NCBI GenBank assembly: GCA_036012565.1
Contig: DASCPP010000117.1
Location: 1 to 21,931, forward strand
DNA: 21,931 nucleotides
Direction of reading: 5' to 3'
Source: DUAL01 sp036012565
GTDB lineage: Bacteria; Bacteroidota; Bacteroidia; Flavobacteriales; BACL11
How positions within the stretch are numbered: position 1 is the stretch's first letter; each line of letters opens with the position of its first letter. The notes below the pieces were generated by a model. That model saw only the letters and a list, made by a program, of their open reading frames with translations, was not told the origin of the DNA and made no database searches. Both the position numbers and the translations under genes were made by a program. Shown in pieces: positions 15,167 through 21,931 of this stretch.

Positions 15167-16648
15167 TTGAATCCTTTAAAACAATTAGCAGGACAAACCG
15201 CTATTTATGGGTTAAGCAGTATAGTAGGGCGGCTACTTAATTATTTATTAGTTCCACTTTATACACGCTATTTTATCCCAGCTGAATATGGGGTTGTCAC
15301 AGAGCTTTATGCCTATGTTGCTTTTTTGGTAATTATACTCACTTACGGATTAGAAACAGCTTTTTTTAGGTTTTCCCAAAAACAATATGACAAGAAATTA
15401 GTATACAGCACAAGCTTAATTTCTTTAATTATTAGCTCAATAGTCTTTGTAGGACTAATGATTTTTTATCAACTACCCATTTCTAATTGGTTAGAATATC
15501 CAACCCATCCTGAGTATGTAATGTGGTTTGCACTTATTATTGGGCTGGATGCAATCTCCTCAATTTCATTTGCAAAACTCAGAGAGCAAAGACAGGCAGC
15601 CCGTTTTGCCCTGGTTCGGTTGGTGAATATTTTTATTAATATTGGGCTAAATCTTTTTTTTATTATTTATTGCCCTTATGCAGTTGAAAATGGTCTGCCG
15701 ACTACTGGTTTTGTGAATGCAGTGTATGATCCAACTGTGGGTATTGGATATATTTTTATTGCCAATTTGATTGCTAGCGGGGTTACAATACTTATGTTAT
15801 TCCCTGAGATGATAAAATGCAGCTGGAAATTTAACATTATGCTTTGGAAAAAAATGATGTGGTATGCACTGCCGCTATTGATAGCTGGTTTGGCCGGAAT
15901 GACTAATGAAACCATTGATAGAATTTTATTAAAACATTTGTTGCCAGATACAGTCGATAAAATGGCAGTAATTGGCGTGTATGGTGCTTTTTATAAGATT
16001 TCAATAATTATGATTTTATTTATTCAAACTTTTCGTTTTGCAGCTGAGCCTTTCTTTTTTTCACAAGAAAAACAACATAATTCTAGAAAAATATATGCGG
16101 ACGTACTTAAATACTTTACCATTTTGGCGTCTTTAATCTTTTTGGCTGTAATGCTTTATTTGGATGTGGTAAAACATTTTATTGGCAGTTCTTTTCATCA
16201 CGAAAAGGGAATAGAAATAGTGCCGATTTTGCTTATGGCAAATTTATTTTTAGGGATTTATTACAACCTTTCGGCATGGTTTAAACTAACAGAAAAGACA
16301 GGGTATGGCGCAATACTTGCTATTTTTGGAGCCTTCATCACTTTAGGGTTAAATATATTATTGATCCCAAAAATTGGTTTTGTTGGTTCGGCATGGGCTA
16401 CTTTGGCTTGCTATTTTAGCATGATGTTGGCATCTTTTTTAATAGGAAGAAAACACTATCCAATTCCTTATGATTTTAAAAGAGTGTTTACTTATATAAT
16501 TCTTTCTTTTGGGCTTTATAAAATAAGTGCTTATTTCGATACTTCTATGCTAATAAATATCGTTTATTTATTTGTGTTTATAGTAGCAGTTATTATTTTA
16601 GAGAAATCAAAAAAAGAAGTAATTTCCGAACCTGAATTATTCGACTAA
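15167..16648 (+). CDS. Wzx-like polysaccharide/lipid flippase (MOP superfamily)
   Basis: Inner-membrane protein with roughly 12-14 hydrophobic segments, resembling the oligosaccharide flippases that move lipid-linked sugar units across the membrane. The N-terminal stretch GQTAIYGLSSIVGRLLNYLL and the later PLLIAGLAGMTNETIDRILL are characteristic of the family in Bacteroidota. The start is a TTG: the upstream frame closes at the crotonase stop and no ATG precedes the conserved N-terminus. The length of 493 residues is normal. It is followed after 4 bp by dut and then by a sugar nucleotidyltransferase, consistent with a role in surface glycan or peptidoglycan-precursor export. The exact substrate is unknown. 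Confidence 0.9.
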   Translation: MNPLKQLAGQTAIYGLSSIVGRLLNYLLVPLYTRYFIPAEYGVVTELYAYVAFLVIILTYGLETAFFRFSQKQYDKKLVYSTSLISLIISSIVFVGLMIFYQLPISNWLEYPTHPEYVMWFALIIGLDAISSISFAKLREQRQAARFALVRLVNIFINIGLNLFFIIYCPYAVENGLPTTGFVNAVYDPTVGIGYIFIANLIASGVTILMLFPEMIKCSWKFNIMLWKKMMWYALPLLIAGLAGMTNETIDRILLKHLLPDTVDKMAVIGVYGAFYKISIIMILFIQTFRFAAEPFFFSQEKQHNSRKIYADVLKYFTILASLIFLAVMLYLDVVKHFIGSSFHHEKGIEIVPILLMANLFLGIYYNLSAWFKLTEKTGYGAILAIFGAFITLGLNILLIPKIGFVGSAWATLACYFSMMLASFLIGRKHYPIPYDFKRVFTYIILSFGLYKISAYFDTSMLINIVYLFVFIVAVIILEKSKKEVISEPELFD

Positions 16649-16652
16649 AAAA

Positions 16653-17087
16653 ATGAAAGTAAAAATTGTAAATAAATCAAAACATGATTTACCACACTAC
16701 GCCACAAATCAATCGGCTGGGATGGATTTAAGGGCAAACTTAGATGAGCCAATCATTCTTAAAACATTAGAGAGAACATTAGTAAAAACGGGACTTTTTA
16801 TAGAACTTCCTATGGGCTATGAAGCGCAGGTTCGTCCAAGAAGTGGATTAGCATATAAAAAAGGGATAACTGTTTTAAATTCACCCGGGACTATTGATGC
16901 AGATTATAGAGGGGAAGTAGGAGTTATTTTGGTGAATTTATCAGATAAAGAGTTTGTAATTGAAGACGGGGAAAGAGTAGCGCAAATGGTGATTGCAAAA
17001 CACGAACAAGCAAATTGGGAGGAAGTCATAGAACTTGTAGAAACCGAAAGAGGATCAGGAGGATTTGGAAGCACTGGCATAAAATAA
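16653..17087 (+). CDS. dut: dUTP diphosphatase
   Basis: Hydrolyses dUTP to dUMP and pyrophosphate, keeping uracil out of DNA and feeding thymidylate synthesis. All five motifs of the homotrimeric family are seen: SAGMDLRA (21-28), PRSGLA (62-67), GTIDADYRGE (79-88) with catalytic Asp84, GERVAQMVI (about 112-120) and the C-terminal RGSGGFGSTG (about 133-142). The length of 144 residues is typical. It sits in the envelope operon, 4 bp after the flippase and 13 bp before the nucleotidyltransferase; I see no functional link to its neighbours beyond co-transcription. Confidence 0.98.
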   Translation: MKVKIVNKSKHDLPHYATNQSAGMDLRANLDEPIILKTLERTLVKTGLFIELPMGYEAQVRPRSGLAYKKGITVLNSPGTIDADYRGEVGVILVNLSDKEFVIEDGERVAQMVIAKHEQANWEEVIELVETERGSGGFGSTGIK

Positions 17088-17100
17088 AACAAATAAAATA

Positions 17101-18102
17101 ATGAAAATTATAGTTCCAATGGCCGGTAGAGGGTCGCGTTTAAGGCCACACACTCTCACTATTCCAAAACCACTTATTTTGGTTGCAGGAAAGCCAATTG
17201 TACAATGGCTAGTGGAGGACATTGTAAAAGTATGTGGAAAAAAAGTAGACGAAATTGCATTTGTAATTGGGGATTTCGGAAAAGAAGTAGAAGAAAGTTT
17301 AGTAAAAGTGGCAGAAGGACTCGGAGCAAAAGGAAGCATCTATTATCAAGATGAGCCGCTTGGAACAGCTCATGCAATTTTATGTGCTAAAGATTCTTTA
17401 GAAGGAAATTGTGTGGTTGCTTTTGCAGATACGCTATTCAAGGCTGATTTTACTTTAGATGGCAGTAGGGATGGAATTATTTGGGTTAGCCAAATTGACG
17501 ACCCATCCGCATTTGGTGTTGTAAAATTGAATGAAGAAAATATAATTACGGACTTTGTAGAAAAATCAGAAACCTTTATCTCTGATTTGGCAATTATTGG
17601 GATTTACTATTTTAATAATGGAGAATATTTAAGAAGCGAGTTGCAATATCTTTTGGATAATAATATAAAAGACAAAGGAGAATTTCAGCTTACAAATGCT
17701 TTGGAAAACATGAAAAATAAAGGCACTAAATTTTCTTCAGGAAAGGTAGAAGAGTGGCTGGATTGCGGGAATAAGGATGCAACTATTTATACAAATGAAA
17801 GGGTTTTAGAGTATAATGGAAATTTGATTAATGACAGTGTTCAAATTATAAATTCAGAAGTAATCCCTCCCTGTTTTATAGGGGCTAATACAATAATTAA
17901 AAATGCTAAAATTGGCCCTCATGTTTCCCTTGGCGGTAATACAGTAGTTGAAAATAGCGTTATCAACAAAACCATTATTCAAAACGATAGCATGATTACT
18001 AACGCAAAGCTTAGCAACTCCATGATTGGAAACCATGTAAACTTTGATGGCAAAAATACCCAACAAGAGGTAAGTATTGGCGATTTTTCTGAAGTAAAAT
18101 AA
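17101..18102 (+). CDS. Sugar-1-phosphate nucleotidyltransferase with left-handed beta-helix tail
   Basis: Enzyme of the RmlA/GlmU type that would make an NDP-sugar from NTP and a sugar 1-phosphate. The nucleotide-binding signature GRGSRLRP is at 9-16 and the conserved Lys is Lys23 in TIPKPL. The metal-binding Asp is probably Asp110 in AFADTLF, and EPLGTAHA contacts the base or sugar. From about residue 250 the sequence changes to short repeats such as CFIGANTIIKNAKIG and VSLGGNTVVENSVI, a left-handed beta-helix. The tail is short (about 70 residues) and I do not see a complete acetyltransferase site, so it is more likely for assembly or regulation than a second activity. The 333-residue length fits. 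The sugar is not identifiable. Confidence 0.88.
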   Translation: MKIIVPMAGRGSRLRPHTLTIPKPLILVAGKPIVQWLVEDIVKVCGKKVDEIAFVIGDFGKEVEESLVKVAEGLGAKGSIYYQDEPLGTAHAILCAKDSLEGNCVVAFADTLFKADFTLDGSRDGIIWVSQIDDPSAFGVVKLNEENIITDFVEKSETFISDLAIIGIYYFNNGEYLRSELQYLLDNNIKDKGEFQLTNALENMKNKGTKFSSGKVEEWLDCGNKDATIYTNERVLEYNGNLINDSVQIINSEVIPPCFIGANTIIKNAKIGPHVSLGGNTVVENSVINKTIIQNDSMITNAKLSNSMIGNHVNFDGKNTQQEVSIGDFSEVK

Positions 18103-18105
18103 AAG

Positions 18106-19860
18106 GTGAAAAAAGGGATATTAATTATATTATGTCTTATGAGCGTGCAATCTTTTGCACAATGGAAAAGCTATTATCCAGATGGAACCACAAGAAAAAA
18201 CACTAAAAAAGAACAAAAAAACAACATTGAAAAAGATAATAACCAATTCAAATTTAACACTCATTTTTACAATGCTCTCAGCTTTAAATCCTTGGAAAAT
18301 TTTGAAGATGCATTAAAAGAATTTGAAAAATGTATTAACATAAACTCAGAAAACTCCGTTCCTTATTACGAATCAGCAATCATTTACAAATTATTTGCAC
18401 AAGAAGAATCGGCTTTAGAATTTTCGAAAAAAGCATATCTTTTAAATAAAGGAAATACATGGTATCAGTTACTTTATGCAGAACTACTCTCAACAAATGG
18501 GCTAAACACAAAAGCTGCAATTATATACAAACAGCTGATAAAGAAATACCCTGGTAATCAGGAATATTATTATTTATTGGCGGAGAATTACATTTATTCA
18601 AGAAAATTCTCAGAAGCAATAAAAATTTACAATCAATTAGAAAAACACAAAGGATTTGATAAAAATCTAATTATCCAAAAGCAAAAATTGTATTTGGAAA
18701 AAAATGATGTGAATGGGGCAATTTCTGAAATTCAAAAAATAATTGATGCTGATAAAACGGATATTAATGCCTATGAAATATTGTCAGAACTTTACTTGCT
18801 AAACAATGAAAAAGACAAAGCGTTTGAGGTATTTAAAAAGATATTAGAGCTAGACCCTGAGGATGCAAAAGTGCATTTAACTTTGGCTGAATATTATAGA
18901 AATCAGGGAAATAATGATGAATCCTATAAGGAATTAAAAGCTGCTTTTTCTAGTCCCAAACTATCAATTGATGTAAAAGTTAGCATACTGATATCGTACT
19001 ATTCTATTGTTGATAAAAACAATCAAATGAAAGATCAAGCTATGGAACTTTGTGAGATTTTGGTAAAAACACATATTGGCAATCCGAAAGCACATGCTAT
19101 TTATGGCGACTTTTTATATAAAGATGGGAAAAATTTGGAAGCAAAAATGCAATATAAAAAAGTAATAGATGTTGACGAAAACCATGCACAAGTTTGGAGT
19201 CAACTTTTGTTTATTGAATCTGAATTGGAAGCATATAATGATTTAGAAACAGATAGCGAAAAGGCATTTCAGTTATTCCCTTCTAATCCAGTTTATTACT
19301 TTTTTAATGGCATGGCTAATTCTAGGCTAAAAAATTATAAAAAAGCAATTACTTCCTTTGAAATGGGCTTGGAATTTGTAATTGAAAACCCACCCCTATT
19401 GGTTCAATTTTATTCAACTATGGGTGATATATATCATACTATTCAACAGCACAATAAATCAGATTCTCTTTATGATTTGGCGCTTGTTTATGAGCCAGAT
19501 AATGTGCAGGTTTTAAATAATTATAGTTATTACCTCTCTCTTAGAAATAAAAACTTAAAGAAAGCAACCAAAATGTCAAAAAAGAGTAATGACTTATCTC
19601 CTGATAACGCTTCATTTCAGGATACTTACGCTTGGATTTTGTACCAACAAAAAGATTATCAATTGGCAAAAACTTGGCTACTTAAAGCATGTAAAAATGG
19701 TGGAAATTTGAGTCCTGTAATTACTGAGCATTTGGGAGATGTGTATTTTCAATTAGGTGATTCTGATAGCGCATTAATTTATTGGGAAAAAGCAAAAAAA
19801 ATGGGGGAAGGATCCAAGTTTTTGGAAAAGAAAATAATTGAAAAAGTCCTTTATGAATAA
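18106..19860 (+). CDS. Periplasmic TPR protein, 584 residues, LbcA-like in layout
   Basis: Begins with a cleavable signal peptide (about 1-19, ending SFAQ) with no lipobox, so it should be soluble in the periplasm or loosely envelope-bound. Nearly all the rest is tetratricopeptide repeats, for example AYEILSELYLLNNEKDKA and AYNDLETDSEKAFQLFP, about 12-15 units. The C-terminal repeats (DTYAWILYQQKDYQLAK, then EHLGDVYFQLGDSDSALIYW) resemble those of Pseudomonas LbcA, a TPR lipoprotein of nearly equal length that recruits a periplasmic protease controlling peptidoglycan hydrolases. The start is GTG at 18106: upstream is a stop after one codon, and the first ATG would remove the signal peptide. 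It overlaps the next gene by 8 bp (ATGAATAA). Family firm, role inferred. Confidence 0.88.
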   Translation: MKKGILIILCLMSVQSFAQWKSYYPDGTTRKNTKKEQKNNIEKDNNQFKFNTHFYNALSFKSLENFEDALKEFEKCININSENSVPYYESAIIYKLFAQEESALEFSKKAYLLNKGNTWYQLLYAELLSTNGLNTKAAIIYKQLIKKYPGNQEYYYLLAENYIYSRKFSEAIKIYNQLEKHKGFDKNLIIQKQKLYLEKNDVNGAISEIQKIIDADKTDINAYEILSELYLLNNEKDKAFEVFKKILELDPEDAKVHLTLAEYYRNQGNNDESYKELKAAFSSPKLSIDVKVSILISYYSIVDKNNQMKDQAMELCEILVKTHIGNPKAHAIYGDFLYKDGKNLEAKMQYKKVIDVDENHAQVWSQLLFIESELEAYNDLETDSEKAFQLFPSNPVYYFFNGMANSRLKNYKKAITSFEMGLEFVIENPPLLVQFYSTMGDIYHTIQQHNKSDSLYDLALVYEPDNVQVLNNYSYYLSLRNKNLKKATKMSKKSNDLSPDNASFQDTYAWILYQQKDYQLAKTWLLKACKNGGNLSPVITEHLGDVYFQLGDSDSALIYWEKAKKMGEGSKFLEKKIIEKVLYE

Positions 19861-20605
19861 GCAACTTATAATTCTAATATTGTCTTTTTTTATTACAGCT
19901 TGTAGTATAAAAAAGAATACGATAGCTGATATTTCTACTCCACCCAAATCAGCAAAAGGACTTATTAGTAGAATTGAAGCAAATAATAAATCACCAGAAT
20001 GGCTATCCTTAAAAGGAAAAATAAGTTTGGATAAAGATGGTCAAAACATTAAGTTTTCGAGCAATATTCGTATCAGAAAAGACAGTGTAATTTGGATGTC
20101 AATAACAGCCCCATTTGGGATAGAACTTTTTCGAGCAATGCTTACCCCAGATAGCATTTATTTTATCAATATCCCCAAATCGACATATACAAAACAACCC
20201 ATTTCATATTTGTATCAGCACATAAAAACAGAAATTAATTTCTTGCAAATTCAAGACATGTTTTTCGGCACCCCCCTTATTGTTAAAACAAAATATAGTT
20301 TTTTGGAAGAGGGAAAATACAGCCTTTCAGCTAAGGATAAAAAAAGAGGCAAAATAACTTTTTTTGTAGAGAAAGAAAATTTTAGAATAACAGAAGGAAC
20401 TTTTTATAAATCAGAAAGTGAATATTTTAAGTTTACTTTATCGGACTATACATTAAGTAATGGGTTTTTAATTCCTAAAAATGTACTGCTTGACGTAAGA
20501 GCAAGTGATAACTTTTTGGCAGGATTCAACTACACAAAAATCACGACAAACAGTCCATTAAAAATGGGTTTTTCTATTCCAAAAAGCTATGTTGAAGCTA
20601 AGTAA
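19853..20605 (+). CDS. DUF4292 lipoprotein, LolB-like candidate
   Basis: A 250-residue lipoprotein: signal peptide with core LIILILSFF and Cys17 in ITAC. It has the features of the DUF4292 family, which has no firmly established function that I know of. The body looks like alternating beta strands, and the order of landmarks follows E. coli LolB: a W..LKGKI first strand (50-57), an APFG turn (86-89), a hydrophobic LFRAML stretch (92-97) before a proline, a YT pair (112-113), a helical segment, and FFGTP (137-141), matching LolB's NPLG, TEL..NA.P, RYT and LGLPG. LolB receives lipoproteins from LolA at the outer membrane. ATG 19853 is preferred over TTG 19838 because it gives a clean lipoprotein signal. 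It overlaps both neighbours (8 bp and 17 bp). Confidence 0.85.
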   Translation: MNKQLIILILSFFITACSIKKNTIADISTPPKSAKGLISRIEANNKSPEWLSLKGKISLDKDGQNIKFSSNIRIRKDSVIWMSITAPFGIELFRAMLTPDSIYFINIPKSTYTKQPISYLYQHIKTEINFLQIQDMFFGTPLIVKTKYSFLEEGKYSLSAKDKKRGKITFFVEKENFRITEGTFYKSESEYFKFTLSDYTLSNGFLIPKNVLLDVRASDNFLAGFNYTKITTNSPLKMGFSIPKSYVEAK

Positions 20606-21845
20606 ACATATATTTTTCATAGTACTTATTTTACTTTCTACTACGGCTTTTTCGCAAAGTAAAAAAGCATTGCAAGAAAAAAAAGCACAAATAGAAAAGG
20701 ATATTCAATACACCAACAAGTTATTGCAAAAAACAAAGAAGAGTAAAGAAAAATCCTTAGCATATTTAAGCACGCTAAGTAAACAAGTAGATAATAGAGC
20801 GGAACTAGTACAAATACTAAATATCGAAATAGGAGTAATTGAAAAACAAATCGGGAAAACCGAAATAAAGATAGCGGAAAATAAAATAAAAATACAAGAT
20901 AAAAAACAGGACTTAGAAAAATTGGAACAGGAATATGCAAAAATGATTTATTATGCATACAAAAACAAACATGCGTATGATAATTGGGTTTTTATTTTTT
21001 CTTCCAAGAGCTTTAATCAAGCATATAAACGGCTAAAATATTTGAAACAATATGCTCAACACAGAAAAATGCAAGCCGAAATAATTACTGCTACAAAAGA
21101 AGATCTTACAGAAGAAATAATCAATTTGGAAAATCAGAAAAACAATTTACAAAAAGATAAAGAGAATAAAAAAGAACTTATAACATCTAAAAAAACAGAA
21201 GTAAAGCAGCTAGAGATACAAAAAAATGACAAAAAAACAGTGATTAAAGAGCTTAAAGAATCTGAAAGCTATTTCAAAAAAGAATTACAAAAACAACAAC
21301 ATGCTGCAAAACAGCTTGATGAAAAAATACGAAAAATAATTGAAGAAGAAATCAGAAAAGCAAGAGCTAAAGAAAAAAGGGGAAACAAAGAAGGGTTTTC
21401 GCTTACTCCTGAAGCAAAGGCACTTTCAGATAATTTTTTAGAAAACAAAGGAAGGCTTTCTTGGCCACTTAATAAAGGAATTATTGTGCAAGGATTTGGG
21501 AAACAACAGCATGCTGTTTTCAAAAATATTGAAACACATAATAATGGAGTAGATATTGCTACTGATAGGGGGACAAAAGTAAGATCTGTTTTTGACGGAA
21601 AAGTTTCAAGAATATTTTTAATAAAAGGGGGAGGGAAAGTAATTTTGATTAATCACGGAGAATATTTTAGTGTTTATTCTGGGCTAAAAGAAGTAAGTGT
21701 ACAAATAGGAGAAAAGATATTTGCCAAACAAGAAATAGGCACAGTAATGACAGATAAGAACAGGCAGAAAACATACCTTCATTTTGAGATTTGGAAAAAT
21801 TATGACAAACAAAACCCTTCCCATTGGCTTTATAAGGCTTACTAA
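20589..21845 (+). CDS. EnvC-like murein hydrolase activator: coiled coil plus degenerate M23 domain
   Basis: Periplasmic protein with a signal peptide (about 1-22, ending AFSQ), a very long charged coiled coil (about 24-260), and a C-terminal LytM domain (about 295-418). The LytM active site is broken. The first zinc ligand position (four before Asp322) is Asn318, the catalytic His of YxH is Gly365 (YSGL), and the first His of HxH is Tyr396 (YLHFE); only Asp322 and His398 remain. Coiled coil plus degenerate LytM is the design of EnvC, which activates amidases instead of cutting peptidoglycan, so an activator of cell-separation amidases is the likely role. The 418-residue length fits. It overlaps the DUF4292 gene by 17 bp and ends the operon. 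Confidence 0.92.
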   Translation: MLKLSKHIFFIVLILLSTTAFSQSKKALQEKKAQIEKDIQYTNKLLQKTKKSKEKSLAYLSTLSKQVDNRAELVQILNIEIGVIEKQIGKTEIKIAENKIKIQDKKQDLEKLEQEYAKMIYYAYKNKHAYDNWVFIFSSKSFNQAYKRLKYLKQYAQHRKMQAEIITATKEDLTEEIINLENQKNNLQKDKENKKELITSKKTEVKQLEIQKNDKKTVIKELKESESYFKKELQKQQHAAKQLDEKIRKIIEEEIRKARAKEKRGNKEGFSLTPEAKALSDNFLENKGRLSWPLNKGIIVQGFGKQQHAVFKNIETHNNGVDIATDRGTKVRSVFDGKVSRIFLIKGGGKVILINHGEYFSVYSGLKEVSVQIGEKIFAKQEIGTVMTDKNRQKTYLHFEIWKNYDKQNPSHWLYKAY

Positions 21846-21857
21846 CAAAGAAATTAC

Positions 21858-21865
21858 TATTTTTG
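21858..21865 (+). promoter_or_regulatory. -7 promoter element TATTTTTG for the gene starting at 21890
   Basis: Exact TAnnTTTG match 32 nt before an ATG, right after the EnvC-like gene. No clear hairpin terminator separates the two transcription units. A -33 element is not evident. Confidence 0.6.
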
Positions 21866-21889
21866 TAGAGGAATTAAAACCCAATTAAC

Positions 21890-21931
21890 ATGAACAGTTT
21901 ACTTTTAGCAATACCCGGTGGAGCATCAATA
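21890..21931 (+). CDS. Start of a gene cut by the window, possibly a TatA/E-type protein
   Basis: Fourteen codons are visible (MNSLLLAIPGGASI) behind a well-placed promoter element and with no stop. The short hydrophobic N-terminus with a glycine pair would fit the first residues of a Bacteroidota TatA protein, but this is too little to identify it; the TatA idea is a guess. Confidence 0.4.
   Translation, partial: MNSLLLAIPGGASI

Noticed and set aside
18100..18108. The nucleotidyltransferase stop and the GTG of the TPR gene are in the same frame, one codon apart, suggesting a fused gene split by a stop
   Set aside because: The second product begins with a good signal peptide and the first ends after a complete beta-helix, so these are two normal proteins, one cytoplasmic and one exported.
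1..21931. Defence system, prophage, insertion sequence, CRISPR array, tRNA or rRNA
   Set aside because: Every gene has a core-genome assignment or conserved setting. I saw no direct-repeat array, transposase, integrase, attachment-site duplication or cloverleaf-type sequence on reading both strands.

Overview
The window is an AT-rich stretch (about one third G+C by eye) of a Bacteroidota chromosome, most likely from the Flavobacteriales. Several signs agree: a PorW/SprE type IX secretion lipoprotein, a GH3-family protein, a DUF6168-like protein inside an ATP synthase locus that lacks the beta and epsilon genes, a DUF4292 lipoprotein, very few recognisable Shine-Dalgarno sequences, and exact copies of the Bacteroidota -7 promoter element TAnnTTTG about 25-33 nt before the start codon of every inferred transcription unit on the + strand. 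Coding density is very high. No stretch over 300 bases lacks a gene, and I see no tRNA, rRNA, insertion sequence, phage gene or CRISPR array. This is core, vertically inherited DNA.

Region 1 (1-5596, minus strand) is a five-gene operon read right to left: an intact M23 peptidase, a GH3-family adenylating enzyme, dxr (MEP isoprenoid pathway), rseP (site-2 protease) and a cation/proton antiporter cut by the window edge. Junctions are 0-2 bp apart or overlap by 1 bp. Region 2 (5597-5693) is a compact divergent control region. The -7 elements for both directions are interlocked in a 12-bp palindrome.

Region 3 (5694-8315) is porW/sprE. Region 4 (8357-9322) holds a bactofilin overlapping atpZ, which overlaps a small four-helix membrane protein. 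Region 5 (9394-14284) is atpBEFHAG. A perfect 16-bp hairpin lies between atpE (subunit c) and atpF (subunit b), where subunit stoichiometry must change. A terminator candidate follows atpG.

Region 6 (14385-21845) is a seven-gene operon: crotonase, Wzx-like flippase, dUTPase, sugar nucleotidyltransferase with a beta-helix tail, a 584-residue TPR protein, a DUF4292 lipoprotein and a degenerate, EnvC-like M23 protein. Apart from the crotonase and dut, the theme is envelope assembly. A new gene starts at 21890 behind its own promoter.

The most interesting point is the DUF4292 lipoprotein. It shows the order of landmarks of LolB, the outer-membrane lipoprotein receptor classically considered missing in Bacteroidota. 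It also sits directly after a TPR gene, as lolB follows lbcA in Pseudomonas. Other items worth attention are the interlocked bidirectional promoter, the atpE/atpF hairpin, the possible AtpZ/AtpI-like pair and the GH3 enzyme in the isoprenoid/RseP operon. No wholly new multi-gene system is evident.
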